From Mageeibacillus sp. UBA5770 (GTDB taxonomy: Bacteria; Bacillota_A; Clostridia; Saccharofermentanales; Saccharofermentanaceae), in assembly GCA_002418705.1 (NCBI GenBank), contig DIEQ01000038.1:1-15218 (forward strand): a DNA stretch of 15,218 bases, written 5' to 3'. The notes beneath the pieces are model-generated. The model was not told the origin of the DNA, did not search any database, and was given only the letters and a program-made list of their open reading frames with translations. Below, in pieces: positions 1 through 7,398 of the stretch. The translations under genes and the position numbers were made by a program. How positions within the stretch are numbered: position 1 is the stretch's first letter; each line of letters opens with the position of its first letter.

Positions 1-75
1 AACATCTTTCAAGATTCCAAAATGACCGTATTGATTAATTGCGTAGCAAGCGAAATTGGAAAAATTGATTATTGG

Positions 76-213
76 TCATGATTGGACTTCCACCTTCAGC
101 GACATACCCGACCTAAACGCCATAATAAACCGCACCTCATAGAAAGTGCCCTTTTCCTTCACCGTATGGACATCAGCGCTGGGGAAGTTGTCCCAGTCAA
201 AGGCGTTTTGCAA
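76..213 (-). pseudogene. 3' remnant of an unidentified protein gene
   Basis: An open stretch of about 45 codons on the minus strand ends with TGA at 78-76. It is bounded upstream by an in-frame TAA at 219-217. The peptide contains FDWDNFPSADVHTVKEKG and FYEVRFIMAFRSG and reads like the C-terminus of a real folded protein rather than random sequence. There is only a possible TTG start (213-211) and no ribosome binding site, so this is most likely the tail of a decayed or truncated gene. I do not recognise the family. The call rests only on amino-acid texture. Confidence 0.35.
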
Positions 214-246
214 GGTTTACGCAATGCTCATTAGTGCAACGGATGG

Positions 247-278
247 TTGTTTTTTTGTGAAGGGCCATATAATATAAT
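247..278 (+). promoter_or_regulatory. Possible promoter for ackA
   Basis: An AT-rich block holds overlapping -10-like hexamers, TATAAT at 268-273 and at 273-278. TTGTTT at 247-252 is the nearest -35-like hexamer, with a spacing of 15 or 20 bp that is not ideal. It is the only promoter-like sequence ahead of ackA and would give a leader of about 140 nt. Confidence 0.35.
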
Positions 279-424
279 GAGATAGACGGGCAGATGTCTG
301 CGCGAAGACCGATACTATGGAAATAGGCCGCGCTTTCAGACGTACTGGAAAGGCGGCTCTTGATGGAGCTGTACAAGTAGATTGTCAGGACAGCTGGTCT
401 GACATGTTGTGCGTGAGGTTTAAC

Positions 425-1711
425 ATGAAGAAATACATCCTGGTCCTGAATTGCGGAAGCTCGTCGATCAAATTCAACCTTTTCCAGCCAGACGACTGTT
501 TGTTTCTACATGGTTTGCTGTCCGGAATCGTCGAAGAAATCGGCAACCTGTCCAAAAGCTGCCTTAAATCCGAATGGTGCGGGGAAAAGGACGTGGAAAC
601 TATCGCCGTCAAAAACCACCATGAGGCGCTTTCGGCCATATTCAGCCTGATGAACCGACACGGCGTTGACCTCCAGACCATCGCGGCGGTCGGCCACCGC
701 GTTGTGCATGGCGGTGAACGCTACAGCGCCAGCGTGGTAGTCGACGAACAAGTTCTACAGACGATCCGCGAACTGATCCCGCTTGCACCGCTCCACAACC
801 CGCCTAACCTGGCCGGCCTGGAAGAATGCATCCGCATGATGCCCAGCGTCCCGCAGGTCGCAGTCTTCGACACCGCCTTTCACGAATCAATGCCGCAATC
901 CGCCTACCGCTATGCAATCCCGGAAAAATGGTTCAAGCAGTACGGCGTGCGTAAATACGGCTTCCACGGCATCTCCCATATGTTTGTCGCCCGCCGCGCC
1001 GCGCGCTTCCTCGGCATCCCCTTCAGCCAGTTCAGCGGTATAACCGCCCACCTGGGGAACGGCTGCAGTATCACCAAAATTTTGAACGGCCATTCGGTCG
1101 ATACCAGTATGGGTTTCACACCCCTTGAGGGAGTCGTCATGGGAACCCGTTCGGGCGATATCGACCCGGCACTGATCAGCTATGTCGCCGGCAGGCTGGC
1201 GAACGAACAGAGCATAAGCCGCGAAGCCGCCTTTGACCAGGTTTTCAAGGCACTCAACAAGGAAAGCGGCCTCAAAGCACTCGGCCACACCAATATGATG
1301 CAGGACATCCGCGCGAAAGCCGAGTGCGGAGATGCTGAGGCCATCAACGCAATCGACGTCTACGCCTACCGCGCGGCCCGCTGCATCGGCCAGTACTGGG
1401 CCACCCTGCCGGCTGCCGACGCTATTGTCTTTACCGCCGGCGTCGGTGAAAACGAAGCCTACGTCCGCAAAAGGATCCTCGGTTTTCTGGGAAACCTGCA
1501 GATTGATGTTGACGATGGCCAGAACGCCCTGCGCCGCAAGGAAGTCGTCATCGGCCGCAGCCGTTTGAAATCAGGACGTGAGCTGTTGGTCATGGTCATT
1601 CCAACAGACGAGGAAAGTGTGATCGGGTATGACGCCCTTTATATGGGGCATCTGAAGCAGCCGGCGCCCGATGTTTACCCGTTCGAGGCAAATACAATTG
1701 TTGGTTGTTAA
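425..1711 (+). CDS. ackA: Acetate kinase
   Basis: Cytoplasmic enzyme that interconverts acetate + ATP and acetyl phosphate + ADP, the ATP-yielding last step of acetate fermentation. All family signatures are visible in order: NCGSSSIKF near the N-terminus, GHRVVHGGERY, the catalytic Asp in VFDTAFH, GFHGISH, HLGNGCSI, the substrate/phosphate-binding Arg in GTRSGDIDPAL, and FTAGVGEN near the C-terminus. At 428 aa it is slightly longer than the usual ~400. The frame is open further upstream (ATG at 317), but the conserved N-terminus MKKYILVLNCGSSS begins at 425, preceded by a GAGG-type site, so 425 is chosen. No phosphotransacetylase gene is adjacent. The gene is clearly GC-richer than the genes right of 3130 and looks like resident chromosome. 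Confidence 0.96.
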   Translation: MKKYILVLNCGSSSIKFNLFQPDDCLFLHGLLSGIVEEIGNLSKSCLKSEWCGEKDVETIAVKNHHEALSAIFSLMNRHGVDLQTIAAVGHRVVHGGERYSASVVVDEQVLQTIRELIPLAPLHNPPNLAGLEECIRMMPSVPQVAVFDTAFHESMPQSAYRYAIPEKWFKQYGVRKYGFHGISHMFVARRAARFLGIPFSQFSGITAHLGNGCSITKILNGHSVDTSMGFTPLEGVVMGTRSGDIDPALISYVAGRLANEQSISREAAFDQVFKALNKESGLKALGHTNMMQDIRAKAECGDAEAINAIDVYAYRAARCIGQYWATLPAADAIVFTAGVGENEAYVRKRILGFLGNLQIDVDDGQNALRRKEVVIGRSRLKSGRELLVMVIPTDEESVIGYDALYMGHLKQPAPDVYPFEANTIVGC

Positions 1712-1816
1712 TTCTGCCACATTGTGTGAAGAATTACATTCGCAGCACCGGGGCGGCTGTTCGTGGTAGAATGGCGTTATAGCCACTTCATCGATCACGC
1801 CAGGGAGGTGCCGGTC

Positions 1817-3127
1817 ATGAAATTTCGTCAAAACAGAATCCTGCGGATCCTTTTGATCGCGCTGTTGTTCGTTTTTGCCCTGCCTGGCATCGTAAGCCAT
1901 GCGCAGAGCAGCACGCCAGCGGTATATGTTATCGCCATCGACGGCGAGATCACGCCGGCGATGGCCGTTTTTCTGCAACGCAGTCTCGATGAGGCCGCCG
2001 CCAGCAGCGCCGAAGGTGTCATTATCGAGATCAGCACGCTCGGCGGACGGGTCGACGCAGCCATTGACATGCGTGACGCGATTATCCTGTCCGGTGTTCC
2101 GGTGGTCGTTTACATTCGCGACCGGGCAATTTCGGCTGGCGCCCTCATTTCCATCGCAGCCAAAACCATTATCATGGCACCCGGCAGCCACATCGGCGCC
2201 GCCGAACCTATACCCAACGAACCCAAAATCATGGCCTTTGTCAGCGGTGAATTTCGTACAACCGCCGAGCGCAATGGCCGTGATCCGCAAATTGCTGTAG
2301 CCATGGTCGACCGTTCGGTGGTTATTCCCGGGTTGGTCTCAGAAGGCGAAATTCTTGACATGTCGGCCAATCAGGCGCTGGCTTATGAATATGCCGATCA
2401 TCTGGCCGATAATCGGGAAGACGTCATGCAGGTCATGGGTTGGCAGAACCTGGTCACTATAGAGGTCAAACCTGATTTCCGTTTCGGCATCGCGCAGTTC
2501 CTTACCAGCTATGAAATAGCTTCCGTTTTACTTATTTTAGGCCTTCTGGCTCTGCTGGCCGAATTTTTTACACCCGGTTTTGGTGTGGCTGGCTTCGTTA
2601 GCATTGTTTGCTTTGCTTTGTATTTCGCCAGCGGGTTTTTAGCCGGTTACACCGAATGGTGGTCGGTGATTATCTTCATTATCGGTATCGTTTTTTTGTT
2701 GATAGAGCTGGCTGCGCCCGGATTCGGTGTCTTCGGTATTGCCGGGCTGCTCTCGATCTTCATCGGTATTGTTCTGGCCGCGCCCACCCTGGCTTTGGGC
2801 GTGCGCACACTGGCGATTGCGCTGGTCGCCCTACTGATCGCAATTCCGGTCTTTTTCAAGCTATTTGGCAAGTTACGCTTTATCCAGCGATTTGTCCTGT
2901 CAACGGCAGAAACAATCGAGAGAGGTTATACCCATGCTGAATCGAAAATCGATTTGCTGGGCCGGACCGGCAAAACCCAGACCGTGCTGCGGCCGTCGGG
3001 CATCATTATTCTTGACGGCCAACGGGTCGATGCTGTCGCTGATGGTGAATTTATTGATAAACACGTGCCGGTTAAAGTAATACACGTCGAAGGGACGAGG
3101 GTTATTGTTCAAAAGACTGACGGTTGA
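1817..3127 (+). CDS. NfeD-family membrane-bound serine protease (ClpP class)
   Basis: A 436-aa membrane protein of the NfeD/YqeZ type. Residues 1-30 form a signal peptide with a hydrophobic core ending near HAQS. The next ~190 residues are a ClpP/crotonase-like protease domain: ISTLGGRVDAA, the serine region RAISAGALISIAAK, MAPGSHIGAAEP, and a lysine just after it (EPKIMAF) in the place of the family's catalytic Lys. Four to five membrane helices rich in Leu, Ile, Phe and Gly follow, around 2500-2860. The last ~70 residues (LLGRTGKTQTVLRPSG to VIVQ) are the NfeD OB-fold domain. The family is linked to membrane protein quality control and flotillin partners; no flotillin gene is present here. 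An AGGGAGGTG site sits just upstream of ATG 1817, so the in-frame ATG at 1763 is rejected. Confidence 0.9.
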   Translation: MKFRQNRILRILLIALLFVFALPGIVSHAQSSTPAVYVIAIDGEITPAMAVFLQRSLDEAAASSAEGVIIEISTLGGRVDAAIDMRDAIILSGVPVVVYIRDRAISAGALISIAAKTIIMAPGSHIGAAEPIPNEPKIMAFVSGEFRTTAERNGRDPQIAVAMVDRSVVIPGLVSEGEILDMSANQALAYEYADHLADNREDVMQVMGWQNLVTIEVKPDFRFGIAQFLTSYEIASVLLILGLLALLAEFFTPGFGVAGFVSIVCFALYFASGFLAGYTEWWSVIIFIIGIVFLLIELAAPGFGVFGIAGLLSIFIGIVLAAPTLALGVRTLAIALVALLIAIPVFFKLFGKLRFIQRFVLSTAETIERGYTHAESKIDLLGRTGKTQTVLRPSGIIILDGQRVDAVADGEFIDKHVPVKVIHVEGTRVIVQKTDG

Positions 3128-3146
3128 TCCTGACTGATAAAGCCCA

Positions 3147-3370
3147 ATGTCAGCTTACCTTGATGCTCTTGATGAGTCAGTTTGGGATGAACTGGCAGCG
3201 GAGCTTGTCATTGCCGATAATGAACTTGTAGTTCAGAATAAAGAGAAAGAAAAGCTAACAGATGAGCTAGCTAATGCCAATAATATAATAAAAGGAAAAT
3301 TGACGAAATGCTGCGCTATTATGAGAGTAAAGGCAGTAAGATTATTTGTTTGAATGACTTGTTAATGTAA
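3147..3370 (+). pseudogene. Frameshifted remnant, coiled-coil tail of an unidentified protein
   Basis: From ATG 3147 a frame encodes DALDESVWDELAAELVIADNELV followed by a charged, coiled-coil-like run, then loses sense after IIKGK and stops at about 3353. In the -1 frame, from about 3292, a sensible continuation appears: KIDEMLRYYESKGSK then IICLNDLLM, stopping at TAA 3368-3370. The two halves join naturally at the A-rich stretch near 3290-3300, so a single-base indel in a decayed gene is the simplest reading. The first part resembles the linker and tail seen after Rpn/PD-(D/E)XK transposase-like nucleases. That resemblance is from memory and weak. No strong ribosome binding site precedes it. 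Confidence 0.4.
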
Positions 3371-3490
3371 GCCGGACACTGGTTCGCAAAGTATACTTTA
3401 TGGAAACCATGAAATGTCTTCGTCTTTCGGTGAAACCGTCCAGGAAAGGAAGTACATCTGTGAAAAATTGAACAGATGCAGAAAATGATA

Positions 3491-4480
3491 ATGAAAAAAT
3501 TAAATGATTATTTATACTCAGGCGATACCGTTCTTAAGATATTACAGTTATATGCAAAGGATTTGAAACAGTCGGCGAAAGAAACGGATAATCAGATTGA
3601 TCTTTTGCACTGTAATGTTCTGCTTCAAATTGCGGAGCTTCTGCAGCACAACGAATTCCTGACTTCGCAATCTCAGAGGATTCGGGAATACTATAAATTT
3701 ATGGCGAATGACTATCCTTTTCTTGCATTTACTTTTAAGGGCCGAATTAAGTCTCTGATACGCGCGGAAGCAAAATTCAACGGATACATCGTAGAATATA
3801 TTTATGATTATTATATTGAACACGGCACTTACCCGTCTCTTCCTGAACTGAAAAGCAATCTGAACTGTTTTCGAGACTTGATTGCATACAGAATTGTGAT
3901 TTCACTTCCCAAATGTCATCTGAAAGAAGGCGAGATCTGCGCGGCGGAAGAGAACAAATATCTATATGATGTTGCCAACAAGCTGCTTGGTTTCCTTGAG
4001 GAACGCGGATTTACTGCAGAACCGGCATCTTTTGCGGGCAAGAATAAATCTCCCTTATTACAAGCGAGCGTAAGCCCATACTATAGGGATTATGTTGAGA
4101 ATCCGGAGGCCAGCGGCTATCGTTCGCTGCATATAACACTGTACGACAACATAGCCCGTTGTTATGTGGAAGTACAGCTTCGTACAAAAGAGATGGACGA
4201 TTTTGCTGAGATCGGTCCTGCCAATCACTTAGGTTACGAAAAGCGGCAGGAAAGAGAGCGAGCCAAACGAGAAGCCATTCCCAAAGGAGAAAACATCTAT
4301 TTTGATGAGGCCTATGAAAGAGTAATCACATTGCAGCAGCTTGAATTATCCAAAATAGATGTAAACATGTTTGCAGCAGTGGATAATTCCCTTATCAACG
4401 ATGGCTGCGGCCTATACCGCGGAAGACTTATTCTTCCGTATGAGCATCTTTCTAGGTTTCAGAATGATTTGATAGATTAG
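3491..4480 (+). CDS. Stand-alone RelA/SpoT-domain protein ((p)ppGpp synthetase-like)
   Basis: A 329-aa soluble protein with an intact RelA/SpoT nucleotidyl-transferase domain. Key elements, numbered from this start: the basic G/ATP loop FKGRIKSLIRAEAK (R85, K87), the metal-binding Asp in FRDLIAYRIV (D129), SGYRSLHITLY (Y210, H214), and VEVQLRTKEMDDFAE (E227, Q229, R231) followed by HLGYEKR. There is no HD hydrolase domain and no TGS/ACT region, so it can only synthesise, not degrade. The N-terminal ~75 residues are a helical extension and the last ~70 are an extra C-terminal tail, making it longer than ordinary small alarmone synthetases. It could be a housekeeping-type small synthetase or a toxSAS toxin, pyrophosphorylating nucleotides or tRNA. 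The start is uncertain: ATGs at 3476, 3485 and 3491 are in frame without a clear site. A strong AGGAAAGGAAG at 3442-3452 instead faces GTG 3460, which stops after three codons. Confidence 0.85.
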   Translation: MKKLNDYLYSGDTVLKILQLYAKDLKQSAKETDNQIDLLHCNVLLQIAELLQHNEFLTSQSQRIREYYKFMANDYPFLAFTFKGRIKSLIRAEAKFNGYIVEYIYDYYIEHGTYPSLPELKSNLNCFRDLIAYRIVISLPKCHLKEGEICAAEENKYLYDVANKLLGFLEERGFTAEPASFAGKNKSPLLQASVSPYYRDYVENPEASGYRSLHITLYDNIARCYVEVQLRTKEMDDFAEIGPANHLGYEKRQERERAKREAIPKGENIYFDEAYERVITLQQLELSKIDVNMFAAVDNSLINDGCGLYRGRLILPYEHLSRFQNDLID

Positions 4481-4490
4481 GTTGGTTGAG

Positions 4491-4646
4491 ATGAGCATAG
4501 ATAAGATATCCTTGGTTAATTTAATAAATACTATGAATGAAATAATACAGCGTTGCGAAGAAAGTTGCGGGGCTGTATTTCTTCATATTATAGCAAACCA
4601 TATGTCAAAAATGATGCTAGTTTCTTTAAATGACGTCACCTATTAA
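4491..4646 (+). CDS. Possible small protein (51 aa) behind the RelA/SpoT gene
   Basis: An ATG 10 bp after the synthetase stop opens 51 codons ending at TAA 4644-4646. The peptide begins MSIDKISLVNLINTMNEIIQ, contains RCEESCGAVFLHIIANHMSK and ends in NDVTY. It would form one or two amphipathic helices. The ribosome binding site is poor (GGTTGGTTGAG directly before ATG), so expression would depend on translational coupling. The position fits a small antitoxin partner for the upstream gene, but it could equally be a chance ORF or the start of a gene cut off by the IS remnant downstream. I recognise no family. Confidence 0.3.
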   Translation: MSIDKISLVNLINTMNEIIQRCEESCGAVFLHIIANHMSKMMLVSLNDVTY

Positions 4647-4828
4647 CCAACGTCCGTCCGGAATTTCAGCTGCTGACGATCAATCATTTGCTAGTGTACT
4701 ACCATATTTATGTCTTTGCGAAGAGTAATATTCAAGATTAATATGAAATCAGAATATTCTCATTGAAAAACACTTCTATTTGACCGTTCATTGGGACACT
4801 CATTTTGATATAATCCCGCGTTTGACAC
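4647..4828. other. AT-rich non-coding spacer, probably holding the IS end
   Basis: No gene or RNA is visible here. The stretch lies between the small ORF and the terminator of the transposase remnant. The right end of the element should fall near here, perhaps at the GGGACACTCATTTTGATATA stretch (from 4793). Because the opposite end is missing, no inverted repeat or target duplication can be matched. Confidence 0.3.
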
Positions 4829-4880
4829 TTACAAAAGAGAAAAGAGCCGCAAATGCCTGTAATACAGTCATCTGCGGCTT
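4829..4880 (-). terminator. Rho-independent terminator of the transposase remnant
   Basis: On the minus strand AGCCGCA (4879-4873) pairs with TGCGGCT (4851-4845). The stem is extended inward by ATG/CAT and CTGT/ACAG with single mismatches and a 3-nt loop (4863-4861). It is followed by a T-rich run, CTTTTCTCTTTTG. It lies 30 bp past the transposase stop codon and is a strong terminator for transcription leaving the element leftward. Confidence 0.85.
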
Positions 4881-4909
4881 TCTGGATCCATGCTGAATCT
4901 GCGTAATGT

Positions 4910-5365
4910 CTATTTTCCCAGCTTCGTCATTTTCACGATTTTCTTCATTTCTTTTTTGTGCAATAGTTCCAAATCGGTTCGGAATCCGAACTCATCGTGC
5001 AAAGCATCCGTGATATCTGTGCGGGTATAGACTGGAATATAGCCGTCACTTTCCTTTTCCAAGAAATCCATCTCACACAAGGTCTTCACAATGACTTCTC
5101 CGCTGGGCGTGTCCTCGGGCAGGCGCAAGCGGATCTTCTTGACTAAAATCCGGTAAACGAGAAGAGCGATGAAACAAGTCAGAAAGTGAGCCAGAATGCG
5201 GTCATCACGTTTTAAATAGACCGGTCTTGCTTTAAGCTTACTCTTCATAATCCGGAAAGTGGCCTCGATTTCCCAACGCCCTTTATTGATAGCAATAATG
5301 GCCAGAGGGTCATCCTCCAAATTCGTGCAGACAGCGTAAAAGCCATCGTATACCATGATACGCAT
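4910..5365 (-). pseudogene. C-terminal fragment of an IS1634/IS4-type transposase
   Basis: About 150 codons survive, beginning near DGFYAVCTNLEDDP. WEIEATFRIMKSKLKARPVY carries the C-terminal Glu of the DDE triad in its Y/R..E..K-type surroundings, and KRDDRILAHFLTCFIALLVYRIL follows, all typical of IS1634-family DDE transposases. Full-length members run to roughly 500-600 aa, so the N-terminal part with both catalytic Asp residues is missing. The frame stays open a little past 5365 but the sequence there belongs to the rightward gene, so homology ends at about 5345-5365. It cannot be an active enzyme. The right junction coincides with the start of the next gene. Confidence 0.85.
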
Positions 5366-6161
5366 TGATAAAAAGAACGTGATACGAGCATTTTATTACC
5401 TTATGGCTGTTGATGGAGAAGTCGATGGAGAAGAACTGACAAAATTCGATGAAATCAGTAAGGAAATTGACGGCGCGGATTTTGAGAATTACAAAGACAC
5501 TTTAATTGAAGAATGTATGGCACAAATTGCTGCCGCAATCACAGATGATGAGGTTTTTGATGTCATTCAAGAGAATCTCGATACAGCTCTGATCAATGGC
5601 GCAGGGGAAGTATCGAGTGGTATACCGGTGAGACTTCTTGTGTGGAATATGCTTGCTATCGCATTTGCCAACGATGACTATTCCGAACTGGAGCATAAGC
5701 TTATCCTGCATGTTGTTCGAACGTGCAAAATGGATCGAAGTGTGTTTCTTGAAATGGAAATACTCATTAAAACGGCAGCTTCGGTTAACAAAGAACTTGC
5801 ATGGATTCAGACAACAAATAAAACATATGCGGAAATAAGACCTATTGTCGAAGAGCTTGAAAAAAGGCAAAGAATCATTGTTGAGAGCGCCAGGGACTTG
5901 ATTGAAGATGAATTTGAGTCGGACGCAATCTATGTGGCCCAGCCGGAACTTTTAGATAAAGCAAAAGCAAAAATCGGAGAAAAGTTTACTCCGTTTGCGA
6001 CGGAGATTGGTGAAAAAACGAAAAAGGCGGCTGACGACACAAGAAAAGCTGCTGACGACACAAGAAAAAAACTGGAAGAAAAATTCACTCCCGCAGCTTC
6101 AGAGATTAAGGCAGGAGCAAGTAAGTTTTTGGACAAGTTAAAAGCAAAAACACAAAAGTAA
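5355..6161 (+). CDS. TerB-like domain protein with amphipathic C-terminal repeats
   Basis: A protein of about 268 aa. The first ~140 residues are an acidic helical domain starting KNVIRAFYYLMAVDGEVDGEE. This MAVDGEVD signature is typical of tellurite-resistance TerB-like domains, which bind metal through conserved acidic residues. Residues ~140-205 look helical. The tail (~205-268) contains two copies of EKFTP-A-EI flanking a tandem KAADDTR repeat, mirrored in the DNA at about 6025-6066, and should form an amphipathic helix that could lie on a membrane. The 5' end is odd: ATG 5355 has no ribosome binding site and overlaps the broken transposase by 11 bp, so native start and promoter were probably lost or replaced at the IS junction. 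A small inverted repeat (CTTCCG 6166-6171 with CGGAAG 6184-6189) separates it from the next gene. Confidence 0.7.
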   Translation: MIRIDKKNVIRAFYYLMAVDGEVDGEELTKFDEISKEIDGADFENYKDTLIEECMAQIAAAITDDEVFDVIQENLDTALINGAGEVSSGIPVRLLVWNMLAIAFANDDYSELEHKLILHVVRTCKMDRSVFLEMEILIKTAASVNKELAWIQTTNKTYAEIRPIVEELEKRQRIIVESARDLIEDEFESDAIYVAQPELLDKAKAKIGEKFTPFATEIGEKTKKAADDTRKAADDTRKKLEEKFTPAASEIKAGASKFLDKLKAKTQK

Positions 6162-6234
6162 GACACTTCCGAAATTGATGTTCCGGAAGGAAACAATACT
6201 GGAAAACCCGTGAAACAGTAAGGGGGAAAATGAG

Positions 6235-7257
6235 ATGCCTTTACCACTTTTGTTTATAGGAGCTGCCGTAATCATGAGCGCAACCGGAACCGGGCTGTCA
6301 ACGAAGGCTGGCTTTGATCAATCACACGCCAAAAAGCTCAATGACTGTTCAAACCAACGGATTGACAATGCAGCTATACGGCTTGACTATCTCAAGAAGC
6401 ATTGCAGTTTGTCACTACAAAACCTGGGCGAAGAAAAAATATTTGTCCTTAACGGAAGTATTAAAACATTTCTCGACGTGTTCAGACAGTTAAAAAACGT
6501 AGATTTTACTGACTCAGTCGGCTTGATTGAATTACACAAGCTGCATATTGACCATAAAGAATTCGACAAGCTCGAAGAAATGAGTAAGTTTTCGTTTTCG
6601 TTGGCTGAAGGTGTATCAGCAGGTGCTACCGGCGGCGTTCTGACAGTCTTTGGTGCATATGGCGCCACAGCATCCTTAGCATCTGCATCCACGGGTACGG
6701 CCATTGCAACACTTCATGGAGTTGCTGCGACTAATGCAACACTCGCCTGGTTTGGCGGCGGCTCTCTCGCTGCCGGAGGGGCGGGAATGGCCGGTGGAGC
6801 AGCCGTTCTCGGCGGAATTGTTGCCGGCCCGGCATTACTTGTCATGGGCATCATTACCGGAGCAAAAGCCGGGAAGAATCTTGAAAATGCCAAAGCGAAT
6901 GCTGCAAAAACAAATGAAATATGTGAGCAGTTTGAAAATGGTGCGTTACAGTGCATCGCAATCCGCAGACGAACCAATATGTTTTACAATTTGCTTACTC
7001 GTCTGGACGCATATCTCATGCCTTTAGTTTATGATATGGAAAACATCATCAGAAATGAAGGAACGGACTATTCCGTCTTTTCTGCAGAAAGTAAAAAGAT
7101 AATAGCTTGTGCTGCATCAGCAGCAGTTACAGTAAAAACAGTGATTGATACTCCTATCCTGTCTGCAGACGGATCCCTTACAGAGGCATGCGAAAAAGTT
7201 GCAGCGCCGCTGCTTCTGGATATGGATAAAAAAGAAAAGCAAATGAGTATTGAGTAA
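6235..7257 (+). CDS. Glycine-zipper membrane-hairpin protein of unknown function
   Basis: A 340-aa protein with three parts. There is a short hydrophobic N-terminus (LPLLFIGAAVIM), then a helical region (~25-120) with QSHAKKLNDCSNQRIDNAAIRLDYL. A long Gly/Ala-rich block (~126-212) follows, with repeated small-x-small patterns such as WFGGGSLAAGGAGMAGGAAV and GGIVAGPALLVMGIITGAKAG. A final helical domain (~213-340) completes it. The Gly/Ala block should insert as a tightly packed membrane hairpin, as in glycine-zipper pore-forming or membrane-remodelling proteins. The start is well supported by AGGGGGAAA 8 bp before ATG. It lies 73 bp behind the TerB-like gene on the same strand and is probably co-transcribed. 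I recognise the fold type but no function; a membrane effector acting with the TerB-like partner is inference. Confidence 0.65.
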   Translation: MPLPLLFIGAAVIMSATGTGLSTKAGFDQSHAKKLNDCSNQRIDNAAIRLDYLKKHCSLSLQNLGEEKIFVLNGSIKTFLDVFRQLKNVDFTDSVGLIELHKLHIDHKEFDKLEEMSKFSFSLAEGVSAGATGGVLTVFGAYGATASLASASTGTAIATLHGVAATNATLAWFGGGSLAAGGAGMAGGAAVLGGIVAGPALLVMGIITGAKAGKNLENAKANAAKTNEICEQFENGALQCIAIRRRTNMFYNLLTRLDAYLMPLVYDMENIIRNEGTDYSVFSAESKKIIACAASAAVTVKTVIDTPILSADGSLTEACEKVAAPLLLDMDKKEKQMSIE

Positions 7258-7337
7258 AAACATAAAAATTCGAGCATGGAATCCAAAAAATTGGACGGCT
7301 CAACTGAGTGTTTCCGTCTGCGAATTAATGTTTGCGG

Positions 7338-7366
7338 TTGACGAAGAATTCACCGTGTGTTAAAGT
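7338..7366 (+). promoter_or_regulatory. mqsRA promoter
   Basis: TTGACG (7338-7343), an exact 17-bp spacer and TAAAGT (7361-7366) make a good sigma-A-type promoter. The predicted start of transcription, about 7373, lies downstream of the GTG at 7357. This supports translation of the toxin from TTG 7399. Confidence 0.7.
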
Positions 7367-7378
7367 ATCATATGATAC
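7365..7378. promoter_or_regulatory. Palindromic operator of the mqsRA operon
   Basis: GTATCATATGATAC is a perfect 14-bp palindrome covering the end of the -10 hexamer and the predicted transcription start. This is where a DNA-binding antitoxin would repress its own operon. Binding by MqsA is inferred from position and from autoregulation in the family. Confidence 0.65.
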
Positions 7379-7398
7379 CGACAAGGGGGGCAGCTCGA

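Noticed and set aside
887..1288. Long open frame on the minus strand inside ackA
   Set aside because: It is antisense to conserved acetate kinase motifs, has no ribosome binding site and its peptide shows no family features; it follows from the GC-rich codon use of ackA.
1571..2290. 239-codon minus-strand frame across the ackA/nfeD junction
   Set aside because: Covers two well-supported genes in antisense, and its composition is that expected of a shadow of GC-rich codons.
3400..3471. 23-codon ORF (METMKCLRLSVKPS...) ahead of the RelA/SpoT gene
   Set aside because: No ribosome binding site before its ATG and no recognisable product; the strong site inside it is discussed as a finding instead.
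7297..7320. GACGG...CCGTC inverted repeat as terminator after the glycine-zipper gene
   Set aside because: Five-bp stem with a large loop and no T-run; not convincing.
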